NCBI RefSeq assembly: GCF_007556605.1 | Contig: NZ_VJND01000010.1 | Location: 45,350-109,349, forward strand | Direction of reading: 5' to 3' | From: Tepidimonas sediminis | GTDB lineage: Bacteria; Pseudomonadota; Gammaproteobacteria; Burkholderiales; Burkholderiaceae_C | Length of the DNA stretch: 64,000 bases | Part shown: piece after piece, positions 31,504 through 40,031 of the stretch | Layout of the letters: every line of letters starts with the position of its first letter | How positions within the stretch are numbered: position 1 is the stretch's first letter | Notes under the pieces: model-generated | What the model was told of the DNA's origin: nothing | The model's input: the letters and a program-made list of their open reading frames with translations, nothing else | Database searches by the model: none | Made by a program: the position numbers and the translations under genes

Positions 31504-32256
31504 TCAGAGCAGGTTGAGCGCCTTGCGCACGATGCGCGCGCTGTAGTGGCGCGCCACGTCGCGCATGAACGCCTGGAAATCCACGTGCGCCTCGTCGTCG
31601 GCGCGGTCCGACAGCGTGCGCACCGCCGCAAACGGCGTGCCGTAGTCGGCGCACACCTGCGCCACCGCGGCGCTTTCCATGTCCACCGCCAGGGCGTCGG
31701 GCAGATCGCGGCGCAGCGCCTCCGACTCGGCCACGCTGGTGATGAAGCGGTCGCCGCTGACGATCAGGCCCTGGTGCACCGTCGGACGGTGCAGGCCGAA
31801 GGCACGCAGCGTCTGCTCGCTGACGAGTTTGGGCAGCCAGGTCACCGCATCGCGCGCCGCCTCGGTCAGCACCTGCACCAGCACCGCATCGCCGGGATAG
31901 CGGCTCACGCCCGTGCCCGGCACCTCCCAGCGCGGAAACAGCGGCGCGGCGCTCAGGTCGTGCTGCAGGTAGTGCGTGCCGACCACCACGTCGCCCACCT
32001 CCGCGCCCGGCGCCAGCCCGCCGGCCACGCCGGTGAACAGCACGTACTGCGGGGCGAAGCGCTCGTGCAGCACCGCCGCGGTGGTGGCGCCGGCCACCTT
32101 GCCGATGCCGCTGAGCACCGCCACCACCTCGTGCCCCTGCAGGTGGCCCTGCCAGAAGGCGCGCCCGGCGGCCTGCACCTTGCGTTCGTCGGGCATCAGG
32201 CGCAGGATTTCGGACAGCTCCTCGTCGACGGCGCTGATGACGGCGATGCGGGCCAT
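31504..32256 (-). CDS. mtnN: 5'-methylthioadenosine/S-adenosylhomocysteine nucleosidase
   Basis: 250-residue nucleoside phosphorylase-fold hydrolase (Pfs/MTAN). Catalytic acid Glu in AVDEELSEIL (residue 12/13), substrate loop GVAGGLAPGAEVGDVVV, nucleoside-binding VDMESAAVAQVC and catalytic Asp in RTLSDRADDEAH are all present. It recycles methylthioadenosine and makes S-ribosylhomocysteine. It is 9 bp downstream of the acyl-CoA ligase gene and probably cotranscribed. Confidence 0.94.
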   Translation of the reverse strand: MARIAVISAVDEELSEILRLMPDERKVQAAGRAFWQGHLQGHEVVAVLSGIGKVAGATTAAVLHERFAPQYVLFTGVAGGLAPGAEVGDVVVGTHYLQHDLSAAPLFPRWEVPGTGVSRYPGDAVLVQVLTEAARDAVTWLPKLVSEQTLRAFGLHRPTVHQGLIVSGDRFITSVAESEALRRDLPDALAVDMESAAVAQVCADYGTPFAAVRTLSDRADDEAHVDFQAFMRDVARHYSARIVRKALNLL

Positions 32257-32265
32257 GGCGTGGCT

Positions 32266-33999
32266 TCAGGCGGTGGGGTTGGCGGGCGGTTGCGGCGTAC
32301 CCCGCAATTCTCGCCGCAAAATCTTGCCGACGGGTGACTTGGGCAGCTCGCTGCGGAACTCGATGACCTTGGGCCGCTTGTAGCCGGTCAGGTTGGCGGC
32401 GCAGTACTCGCGGATGTGCGCCTCGGTCAGCGACGGATCCTTGCGCACCACCACCAGCTTGACCGCCTCGCCGGAGTGCTCGTCCGGAATGCCCACCGCG
32501 GCGCACTCCAGCACCCCCTCCATCTGCGCCACCACGTCCTCCACCTCGTTGGGGTAGACGTTGAAGCCCGACACCAGGATCATGTCCTTCTTGCGGTCGA
32601 CGATCCTGAAGTAGCCGCGCTCGTCCATCACGCCGATGTCGCCGGTGCGGAAGAACCCGTCGGCGGTCATCACGCGCGCGGTCTCCTCCGGGCGCTGCCA
32701 GTAGCCGGCCATCACCTGCGGGCCGCGGATGGCGATCTCGCCCGGCGTGCCCACCGGCACCTCGCGCCCCTCGTCGTCCAGGCAGCGCAGCTCGGTGCTG
32801 GGCAGCGGCACGCCGATGGTGCCGCTGAACGACCTGGCCGTCACCGGGTTGCAGCACACCGAGGGGCTGGTCTCGCTCAGACCGTAGCCTTCGCAGATCG
32901 GGCAGCCGGTGCGCTCCAGCCAGCGCTTGGCCACCGCCGCCTGCACCGCCATGCCGCCGCCCAGCGACACGCGCAGGTTGCGCCAGTTGACGGTGTCGAA
33001 CTCCGGATGGTTGAGCAGCGCGTTGAACAGCGTGTTGACCGCCGGAAAGCTGTGGAAGGTGTGCTGGCGCAGCTCCTTGAGCACCGCCGGGATGTCGCGC
33101 GGGTTGGGGATGAGGATCGTCTTGCCGCCGGTGCGCAGGCCCAGCATCATGTTCACCGTGAAGGCGAAGATGTGGTAGAGCGGCAGCGCGCACACCGCGG
33201 TGGGCTGCTCGCCGGCCGGGATGGTGCGCCGCGCCGGCGCCTCCCACGCCTCGGACTGCAGCACGTTGGCCACCAGGTTGCGGTGCAGCAGCACCGCGCC
33301 CTTGCTGACGCCGGTGGTGCCGCCGGTGTACTGCAGCACCGCCACGTCGTGGGGGCCGACCTCCGGGCGGCGGTATTGGCCACGGCGGCCCTGGGCCAGC
33401 GCGGCGTTGAAGCGCACCGCCTGCGGCAGCTCGAACGGCGGCACCAGCTTCCTGACGTGGCGCACCACGGCGTTGACCACCGCCCCCTTCAGGCCCAGCA
33501 GGTCGCCCATCGCCGCCAGGATCACGTGCCGCACCGGCGTGTGCGCGATGCACTGCTGCAGCGTGTGCGCGAAGTTCTCGATGATGACGATGGCCGCCGC
33601 GCCGCTGTCCTTGAGCTGGTGCTCCAGCTCGCGCGCGGTGTAGAGCGGGTTGACGTTGACCAGCACGTAGCCGGCGCGCAGGATGGCCGCCACCGCCACC
33701 GGGTACTGGATGCAGTTGGGCATCATCACCGCCACGCGCTCGCCGCGCGCCAGCCCCAGGCCCTGCAGATACGCCGCCAGCGCGCGCGACAGCTCGTCCA
33801 CCTGCGCGTACGTCCACTCCTTGCCGAGAAAGCTGTAGGCCGGGCGCTGCGCGTACTTCGCGAAGCTCTCCTCCATCAGCGCCACCAGCGACGGGTAGGT
33901 GCCGGGGTCGATCTCGGCCGGCACGCCTTCCGGGTACGCCGCCAGCCACGGCTTGTCGGCGCTGGTCACGGGGCGGGGCTCGGGGCTCGGGTTGCTCAT
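32266..33999 (-). CDS. fadD: Long-chain fatty acid-CoA ligase
   Basis: 577-residue AMP-forming acyl-CoA synthetase. It has the P-loop-like YTGGTTGVSKGAVLLHRN, adenine motif GYGLSETSP, hinge FFRTGDIGVMDERGYF and the C-terminal Lys region near LPKSPVGKILRRELR. Length and FadD-type phrases (PYSFLGKEWTYAQVDELSR-like) favour a long-chain fatty acid substrate. ATG 33999 has AGGAG five bases upstream. A 12-bp perfect palindrome 145 bp upstream could be its operator. Confidence 0.93.
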   Translation of the reverse strand: MSNPSPEPRPVTSADKPWLAAYPEGVPAEIDPGTYPSLVALMEESFAKYAQRPAYSFLGKEWTYAQVDELSRALAAYLQGLGLARGERVAVMMPNCIQYPVAVAAILRAGYVLVNVNPLYTARELEHQLKDSGAAAIVIIENFAHTLQQCIAHTPVRHVILAAMGDLLGLKGAVVNAVVRHVRKLVPPFELPQAVRFNAALAQGRRGQYRRPEVGPHDVAVLQYTGGTTGVSKGAVLLHRNLVANVLQSEAWEAPARRTIPAGEQPTAVCALPLYHIFAFTVNMMLGLRTGGKTILIPNPRDIPAVLKELRQHTFHSFPAVNTLFNALLNHPEFDTVNWRNLRVSLGGGMAVQAAVAKRWLERTGCPICEGYGLSETSPSVCCNPVTARSFSGTIGVPLPSTELRCLDDEGREVPVGTPGEIAIRGPQVMAGYWQRPEETARVMTADGFFRTGDIGVMDERGYFRIVDRKKDMILVSGFNVYPNEVEDVVAQMEGVLECAAVGIPDEHSGEAVKLVVVRKDPSLTEAHIREYCAANLTGYKRPKVIEFRSELPKSPVGKILRRELRGTPQPPANPTA

Positions 34000-34143
34000 G
34001 CGGTCTCCTGCTGCGGATGGTTCGGCCGGACGGAGCGCCGCCCGTGCGGCAGCGCCCGCCCGCCCCGGCGGCCGACGCCGGGCTGACACACGAGCCCATT
34101 ATGGCGCAGGGACCCGCCCCCGGACGCGCGGGTTAGGGAAAAT

Positions 34144-34155
34144 ACGAACGTTCGT
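34144..34155. promoter_or_regulatory. Palindromic operator candidate upstream of fadD
   Basis: Perfect palindrome acgaacgttcgt within an AT-rich patch (34141-34163) in the 249-bp gap before fadD. Twelve-base palindromes of this form are typical TetR-family sites, and fatty-acid genes in proteobacteria are often controlled by TetR-type repressors that respond to acyl-CoA. The assignment to such a repressor is inference. Confidence 0.5.
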
Positions 34156-34248
34156 TTATTTTTGTGCATCGACCAGCGGCTGAACTTACCCCCGCCACCC
34201 GGCGGGAGCGTGCGGAGTACGCCCCCTTCCTCCTTCGTCGGGCCGGGT

Positions 34249-37200
34249 TCAGTCGGTGATCAGCTTGCCGTCGGTCTTCAGCTTGCCGAGGATGTCGGCA
34301 TCCGTCGCCCCTGCCGCCAGCCCGAGCGCCGTGGCCAGCGCATCTTTGCTCGCATAGTTGTCAAACACGATGCGCTGCGTCTCAGCAAAGGTAGCCCCAC
34401 CGTCGTGGTCGACCTGCAACACCAACTTGGTGGCCGACCCCGTACCTTCTGTCGAGAAACGCAGGTATTGACCCAGGTTACCGCTGTTTTCACCTTGCAG
34501 AAGGTCCCGAAGATCGAGCTTGTCCCCTTGTGCAGGATTGAAGTCGGCGATGACATCCCGGGCGGGGGCCGAGCTTGTGCCTTGGTCACCCAGGTTCCAC
34601 TTGAAGACGTCGGCACCCAAGCCTCCCACCAGCACATCGTTCCCTGCGCCTCCAACGAGAACATCGTCTGCCTCTGCCCCACTCAGGGTGTCGTTGCCCG
34701 CCCCCCCGATCAAATAATCGCTCTCCACAGAGCCCAAGAGCGAATCTGAGCCAATCGTCCCCACGACGGTATTGACCGTAAAGTTGTCCGTTGACCGACC
34801 GCTCAACGTGATGTCGAAGGTCTGCGACACCGCGTCGCCATCACCGTCCACCAGGGAGAGGTTGAATCGATAATTGATGTCGATCGGGCTGATTTCACGC
34901 AACTGCCCCACCGTGACATTGTTCAAGCGGAAACCATCATTCCCATCCTGAACAGCAATTCCGAGGCCTGACTGCCCGTTACTCAAAACCTCAACGGACT
35001 GAAACGCCGTGCCACCCAACGTGTCACCAAAACCCGGCAGCGCATGGACGTCGACCTGCCCCCCATCCGAGGAATTCACGTAAAATGTTTCCGTCTGCCC
35101 ACTCGCGTACACGAGCTTGATCTGCAAACCAACCAAACCACCACTCGGAGAACCAGTGAACCCAGTCGTTCTGAAACTAAAACTATTCACCGGCGAACTA
35201 AAGCTAAACTTTATTGATTCATTTCGATCAATCTGATTGTCATTGATAGCCCAGCCCTGCGAGCTTGGATTGACCTCATCCGCTGACTCGTTCGGTACGG
35301 CATCTCCATCGCTCCCCGTAATCGTCACGATCAGCCCGGAAATACTACTGTTGATATATTTGGCAAGCGACGGCCCAGACGCCGTAACATCTCCAGTCAA
35401 CAACTCATCCGTAACCAGAATTTGAGGGCGATCAAGAACCTGCAGCGAATCAGGACCTGAGCCGTTCAGTGTCAACCGCCCCACGACAGCCGATCCGTAC
35501 CTGAGCTCGACAACAGCCTGCCCATCCGTCGATCCCGGATTCAGTACGGCGCTCGCCCCTGTCGTCCCCGTGAATCCGGTAACATAATAAGCCCCTCGAC
35601 CGTCCGAGCCGAACCCCCAATCGAGAAAATTCAGACCACCATAAATCGCATTGAGATTGGGCGCAACGATCTCAATGACAGAATCACCGTCCGGATCCAG
35701 CCGAGAACCTATCCCAGGCCCGTCGTCCTTGAAGCTCAGGGCCTGGCCGATGTCGAGGCTGGCCGAGGCGGTGGCGGTGTCGCCGTCCGCATCGGTGATG
35801 GTGTCGGTGCGGGTGAGCACGATCAGGTTGGCGTTGGCCAGGGTCACGGCGTCGTCCGGGTTGGTCGTCACCGGGTGCTTGATGGCAAGCTGCTGATCGA
35901 GGGTGACCTGGCCGCTGCCATCGACGCTGACGGTGAAGTACACCGTGCTGCCCACGCGGCCTTCGATCACCCCGCCGTTGTTGTAGAGCAGGATGTTCTG
36001 GCCGGCGAGGTTGTCCAGGCCGCTGTCGGTGCCGTCACCGCCGGTGATGCTGAGCGCGTAGGCGCTCGACACCGTGCCCGCACCGTCCATGCCGTAGCTG
36101 AAGGTGTTGCTGAAGTTGTCGGCGAAGTTGGCCGTGGCATCGGCCGTCAGCACCGACTCGTCCACCACCAGGGCATCCGGGGCGGCGCTCGCGCTGAGGC
36201 TGATGCTCGGTCCGTCGTCCTTGAAGCTCAGGGCCTGGCCGATGTCGAGGCTGGCCGAGGCGGTGGCGGTGTCGCCGTCCGCATCGGTGATGGTGTCGGT
36301 GCGGGTGAGCACGATCAGGTTGGCGTTGGCCAGGGTCACGGCGTCGTCCGGGTTGGTCGTCACCGGGTGCTTGATGGCAAGCTGCTGATCGAGGGTGACC
36401 TGGCCGCTGCCATCGACGCTGACGGTGAAGTACACCGTGCTGCCCACGCGGCCTTCGATCACCCCGCCGTTGTTGTAGAGCAGGATGTTCTGGCCGGCGA
36501 GGTTGTCCAGGCCGCTGTCGGTGCCGTCACCGCCGGTGATGCTGAGCGCGTAGGCGCTCGACACCGTGCCCGCACCGTCCATGCCGTAGCTGAAGGTGTT
36601 GCTGAAGTTGTCGGCGAAGTTGGCCGTGGCATCGGCCGTCAGCACCGACTCGTCCACCACCAGGGCATCCGGGGCGGCGCTCGCGCTGAGGCTGATGCTC
36701 GGTCCGTCGTCCAAAATGGTGACGACGAATTCTCCCAGCCCAAGGTTGCCCGCGCTATCGACAGCCTTGACTTTAATAACTATCTCAAGCTTGTCGTCTG
36801 GATTTTCAGCGACAGCGTGAACGAGCGCACCCAATTGAAGGAATTCGTAAACCCCACCATCTTTGAGGACAATCTTCCATCGCCCATCATTGTCCGAGAG
36901 CGTGCGGGAGTCTGCATCCCAAGTCGCACCCTCTGCCTCCAGCTCGACGGCCCCATCATCGCCCGGGCCAAAGTCAATATCGAGCCTCCCTGTGAGGATT
37001 TGAAGCCCTTCGCTTTCATCGCCCTGGACGCTCTGTGCACTCACAGACACATCGTCATCGATAATGGTTACCGTGGCGACAGGATTGCCTAGGACGGCAC
37101 CCTGAACTGCGGTTATGACTATCTGATAAAACTCATTGCCTTCGGGCTTGTCATCCATTACGATCCCATGGGTTACCTCGAACCCCGCATAACCGACAGG

Positions 37201-37968
37201 AATAACTACTGTACCCTGAAGCGGCGTGAAGTCCTCACCAGCAGTAGCCGTGCCAGAACGAATTTCATAGGAAACCGAAACCGGCGAATCTGCGGGACGA
37301 TCCAGCAAAATCAAAAACGTGACGTTCTTGACCCCCTCGCCAGTCCCTTCTGGAACCTCAATGGAGGTCACTCGCGCAACATTCGGGTCGGTCAGGATCA
37401 ACTGCACACCACCATCGGTACCCGGAACACCGCCTTCTCCTCCAACGAGGCCTACTCCAATGCTCACATTGACCACGCTGACTTCGACCGGCGCCTCCGC
37501 CTGCGCGCTCAGCAGCGGCGCGTCGATCGGGCCTTCGGGGTCGAAGCGGTAGCTGTACGACAGCGGATCGACGCTTTCGGTGATGCGCAGCAGGCGCACG
37601 AAGCTGGAGCCGTCGGCCTCGCCGCCGCCGGCCGCGCCGGCCGCCGCGGGGTCGAGTTCCTCGGTGAGGTCGCCGCCCTGCTGCAGGATCTGGGTGATCT
37701 GCTCCACCGTCTGCGGCTGCACCGCGGCGTCGGCGGCGGTGGGGGTGGCGTCCGTCTGGGCGATGCTGTCGTCCAGCCGCACGGCCTGCTGCGGGCCGAT
37801 GGCCACCGTCTGGCCGTCCTCCATCAGCAGCTCCACGCGCGCGCCGGCGGCGGTGCGCACGATCTGGCCGCTCTGCAGCACGTCGCCGACCTTGAGGGGG
37901 CGGGTACTGCCGTCGGCGAGGACGAGGGCGGCGTTGCCGGTGAGCTGGACGACGGTGGCCTTGGCCAT
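34249..37968 (-). CDS. LapA-like RTX adhesin with retention module
   Basis: 1239 residues; AAGGAG precedes the ATG at 37968. Order: retention module about 1-140 (MAKATVVQLTGNAALVLADG, DGQTVAIGP), with DPAAAG at 107-111 just where LapG-type proteases cut LapA; Calx-beta domain about 190-312; unknown beta domain about 313-418; two identical T1SS-143/DUF5801-type repeats about 419-747; a low-GC beta region about 750-1065; RTX nonapeptides (GGAGNDTLSG, GGAGNDVLVGG) about 1070-1115; type I secretion C-terminus (VIADFNPAQGDKLDLRDLL). No cysteine seen. Predicted to be held on the cell surface through its N-terminus for biofilm attachment. It follows the second retention-module protein by 129 bp. Confidence 0.9.
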   Translation of the reverse strand: MAKATVVQLTGNAALVLADGSTRPLKVGDVLQSGQIVRTAAGARVELLMEDGQTVAIGPQQAVRLDDSIAQTDATPTAADAAVQPQTVEQITQILQQGGDLTEELDPAAAGAAGGGEADGSSFVRLLRITESVDPLSYSYRFDPEGPIDAPLLSAQAEAPVEVSVVNVSIGVGLVGGEGGVPGTDGGVQLILTDPNVARVTSIEVPEGTGEGVKNVTFLILLDRPADSPVSVSYEIRSGTATAGEDFTPLQGTVVIPVGYAGFEVTHGIVMDDKPEGNEFYQIVITAVQGAVLGNPVATVTIIDDDVSVSAQSVQGDESEGLQILTGRLDIDFGPGDDGAVELEAEGATWDADSRTLSDNDGRWKIVLKDGGVYEFLQLGALVHAVAENPDDKLEIVIKVKAVDSAGNLGLGEFVVTILDDGPSISLSASAAPDALVVDESVLTADATANFADNFSNTFSYGMDGAGTVSSAYALSITGGDGTDSGLDNLAGQNILLYNNGGVIEGRVGSTVYFTVSVDGSGQVTLDQQLAIKHPVTTNPDDAVTLANANLIVLTRTDTITDADGDTATASASLDIGQALSFKDDGPSISLSASAAPDALVVDESVLTADATANFADNFSNTFSYGMDGAGTVSSAYALSITGGDGTDSGLDNLAGQNILLYNNGGVIEGRVGSTVYFTVSVDGSGQVTLDQQLAIKHPVTTNPDDAVTLANANLIVLTRTDTITDADGDTATASASLDIGQALSFKDDGPGIGSRLDPDGDSVIEIVAPNLNAIYGGLNFLDWGFGSDGRGAYYVTGFTGTTGASAVLNPGSTDGQAVVELRYGSAVVGRLTLNGSGPDSLQVLDRPQILVTDELLTGDVTASGPSLAKYINSSISGLIVTITGSDGDAVPNESADEVNPSSQGWAINDNQIDRNESIKFSFSSPVNSFSFRTTGFTGSPSGGLVGLQIKLVYASGQTETFYVNSSDGGQVDVHALPGFGDTLGGTAFQSVEVLSNGQSGLGIAVQDGNDGFRLNNVTVGQLREISPIDINYRFNLSLVDGDGDAVSQTFDITLSGRSTDNFTVNTVVGTIGSDSLLGSVESDYLIGGAGNDTLSGAEADDVLVGGAGNDVLVGGLGADVFKWNLGDQGTSSAPARDVIADFNPAQGDKLDLRDLLQGENSGNLGQYLRFSTEGTGSATKLVLQVDHDGGATFAETQRIVFDNYASKDALATALGLAAGATDADILGKLKTDGKLITD
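35721..36704 (-). repeat. Two tandem 492-bp repeats inside the RTX adhesin gene
   Basis: Copies 35721-36212 and 36213-36704 appear identical base for base when compared by eye and encode the same 164 residues (from DDGPSISLSASAAPDALVVD to GQALSFK). Identity at silent sites indicates recent duplication or gene conversion. The true number of copies in the genome could be larger if an assembly collapsed them. Confidence 0.92.
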
Positions 37969-38029
37969 GGCGGACTCCTTGCGGTCTGGGTGATGCGATC
38001 CACTCTAGCGCGGGCGCGCGCCGGCGACC

Positions 38030-38047
38030 ATTGGACGAAAGTCCAAT
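38030..38047. promoter_or_regulatory. Inverted repeat upstream of the RTX adhesin
   Basis: attggac and gtccaat separated by gaaa, centred 70 bp before the adhesin start and in the only AT-richer part of the gap. It has the shape of a LuxR/FixJ-type or other dimeric activator site, and a LuxR-type gene is encoded in the same locus. The link is inference. Confidence 0.4.
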
Positions 38048-38097
38048 TCTTCGCGGGGGCGGGGCGGTCACGCGCCCGGCCCCCGCGGGCCGCGGCG

Positions 38098-39876
38098 TCA
38101 GCCGTCGCGCGGAGCGCCCTTGTCCTTCTGCTGCTCCAGCAGGTCGATCTCGCTGCTGGGGCCGGCGTCGAGCTGCAGGCCGATGATGGTGAGGTCGGCG
38201 GGGTCGGATGGGGCGTCGGGGGCGGCGCCGGCAGCCGCCTCCGCGCCGGAGGCGGCTTCGCCGGCCGGCGGCAGCAGGTCGTCCAGCGTGGTGTCGGCCT
38301 GCGGCCCCTGCAGCGCGTCGTCCAGCGCATCCTCCAGCGCGAGCGCCGCGCCGTCGGCGGCACCGTCGTCCGCGTCCAGGTCGCCCGCTTCCGGATCGTC
38401 TGCGGCGGTGGCGGAGGGGCCTTCGTCCTCCAGCGCGTCGGGGATGCCGTCCCCGTCGCGGTCGGCGTCAGGCGCGGCCAGCGCGGCGGATGCCAGCCCC
38501 GCGCCAGCGTCGTCGTCGGCTTCGGCGGCGGCGAACGCGTCCGCCGCGGCCTGCGGGGCCAGCGGGTCGAGCACGGTGCGCGTCACCGTCACGGTCAGCG
38601 TGGCGGTGCTGCTGTCGCCGTCGGGGTCGGTCAGGGTGTAGGAAAACGTCTCCTCTCCGCCGGCCGCATCGGGCGAGGGCGTGTAGGTGAAGCCGCCGTC
38701 GGGCGCGACGCTGAGCGTGCCCTGCTCCCCCGCGACGAGCCAGGAGCCGTCCGGCTGCGGCGTGCCACCGACCAGCGCCCAGGTGTGTTCGGCCAGCGTG
38801 CCGTCGCCCGCCACGTCGTTGGCCAGCAGGTTGCCGGTGGCGGGGCGCACTTCCACCTGCTCCGGCCCCGGCACGGGGTCGAAGAACCACGGCGTCGGCT
38901 CCAGCGCCACGGTGGCGCTGGCCTTGTCGGCGCCGCCGGTGTTGTCGCGCACCGCGAACTGCACGCGGTACTCGCCCGGCTCGTCGAAGGTGTGGGTGTA
39001 GCTGCCGTCGGCGCTGGTGAGCACGCCGGCGGCCTGCCAGCCGGCGTCGGTGAGGCGGTACAGCGTGACCTGGTATTGGTCGGCGCCGCGGTCGTCGGTG
39101 TCCAGCACCGCGGTGGCGCTGAAGGTGAGCCGGTCGCCGGGCGCAGCCTGGAAGTTGGGCGTGACGACGAAGGCCGGGTCGCGGCCGCCCCCTTGGTCGG
39201 TGATGGTGAAGGGGTGCGGCAGGGTGCCGCGGGCACTCTGGAACGAGGCGTCGCTGAGCAGCCACTGGCCGTCGTTCTTCTCCTGCGACAGGCGCTGCTC
39301 GAAGCTTGCCGCGCCCTCGCCGGCGCCCATCACGCGCACCCTCGACTGGGCGTGGCAGGGCAACGCGCGCGTGATGGGCGCCGGGGGCGGCGGCGCGGCA
39401 GGCTCCGGCGCCGGGGTCGGCGCGGCCTCCGCCTGCGGCAGCAGCGGGGCGTCGATCGTCGGGGCCAGCTCGACGCCGTATTCGTAGACGTTGGGGGTGA
39501 CGTCCTCGACGATGCGCAGCAGGCGCACGAAGCTGTTGCCCTCGCCCTCGGCGCCGCCCGCGGCGCCGGCCGCGGCGGCCTCCAGCTCGTCGAGGTCGCC
39601 GCCGCGCGCCAGCACGTCGAGCACGGCCTGCAGCGCGGCGGTGGCTTGCGGCGTGCTGGGCACGGGCGCCTCGGCGCCGACCAGCCACGCCAGCCGGTCG
39701 TCCAGCAGCAGGGTGCGGCCGTCGTCCAGCAGCAGCTCCACCGCCGCGCCGGCCGCCGGGCGCACGGTGACGCCGGCGGGCAGCACCTCCCCCGCGGCCA
39801 GCAGCCGCGGCGGCCCCTCCGATCCTATCGCGAGCACCTGCCCGCTGACGGCGATCACCCTTGCCTGCTGTGCCAT
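38098..39876 (-). CDS. Second LapA-like retention-module protein, short form
   Basis: 592 residues. The retention module about 1-135 resembles that of the neighbouring adhesin (VSGQVLAIGSEG, LLLDDGRTLLLDD). The putative LapG site AAAG lies at 101-104, and NSFVRLLRI follows as in the neighbour. After a Pro-rich linker come an Ig-like domain (about 215-335), a cadherin/VCBS-like domain (about 345-440) and an acidic Asp/Ala-rich tail with DADRDGDGIPDALEDEG, a calcium-binding type. No RTX nonapeptides and no clear type I secretion C-terminus are visible, which is odd. One Cys occurs at about residue 175, inside a small inverted-repeat element. Preceded by a 155-bp gap with a possible FNR box. Confidence 0.82.
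   Translation of the reverse strand: MAQQARVIAVSGQVLAIGSEGPPRLLAAGEVLPAGVTVRPAAGAAVELLLDDGRTLLLDDRLAWLVGAEAPVPSTPQATAALQAVLDVLARGGDLDELEAAAAGAAGGAEGEGNSFVRLLRIVEDVTPNVYEYGVELAPTIDAPLLPQAEAAPTPAPEPAAPPPPAPITRALPCHAQSRVRVMGAGEGAASFEQRLSQEKNDGQWLLSDASFQSARGTLPHPFTITDQGGGRDPAFVVTPNFQAAPGDRLTFSATAVLDTDDRGADQYQVTLYRLTDAGWQAAGVLTSADGSYTHTFDEPGEYRVQFAVRDNTGGADKASATVALEPTPWFFDPVPGPEQVEVRPATGNLLANDVAGDGTLAEHTWALVGGTPQPDGSWLVAGEQGTLSVAPDGGFTYTPSPDAAGGEETFSYTLTDPDGDSSTATLTVTVTRTVLDPLAPQAAADAFAAAEADDDAGAGLASAALAAPDADRDGDGIPDALEDEGPSATAADDPEAGDLDADDGAADGAALALEDALDDALQGPQADTTLDDLLPPAGEAASGAEAAAGAAPDAPSDPADLTIIGLQLDAGPSSEIDLLEQQKDKGAPRDG
39320..39384. repeat. 18-bp perfect inverted repeat flanking 29 bp inside a CDS
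   Basis: Left arm 39320-39337 (ccggcgcccatcacgcgc) and right arm 39367-39384 are exact reverse complements. The 29-bp centre (39338-39366) can be read in frame in both orientations: as present the gene encodes ITRALPCHAQSRVRVMG, inverted it would encode ITRTLDWAWQGNARVMG. It could be an invertible micro-element, a fixed hairpin-mediated inversion, or a sequencing/assembly artefact at a strong hairpin. Confidence 0.85.
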
Positions 39877-39965
39877 GGTAGGTCCTTTCCCGAGGTCGCG
39901 CCAAGCCGCGGTGCGCGGGGCGCACCGCTTCCCGCTCCATCATCGAAGCCGTCCGGCGGGGCGAT

Positions 39966-39979
39966 TTGACGAGGATCAA
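39966..39979 (-). promoter_or_regulatory. FNR/CRP-type box upstream of the short retention-module protein
   Basis: ttgacgaggatcaa matches the FNR/Anr consensus TTGAT-N4-ATCAA at nine of ten defined positions. It is centred about 96 bp before the start codon at 39876 in an otherwise GC-rich gap, so it could control the two retention-module genes downstream. Confidence 0.45.
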
Positions 39980-40031
39980 GGGCACGCCGCCGGCGGGGCA
40001 CCGCCGGTCGGGCGACCGGCGGCGGGGGACG

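Noticed and set aside
34190..34210. A terminator after the long adhesin
   Set aside because: A short cccgcc/ggcggg stem exists but there is no T-run and the stem is too short to call in this GC context.
34249..37968. A mobile element as the cause of the low-GC stretches
   Set aside because: No transposase, integrase, terminal repeats or target duplications; the AT-rich parts are in frame with adhesin domains.
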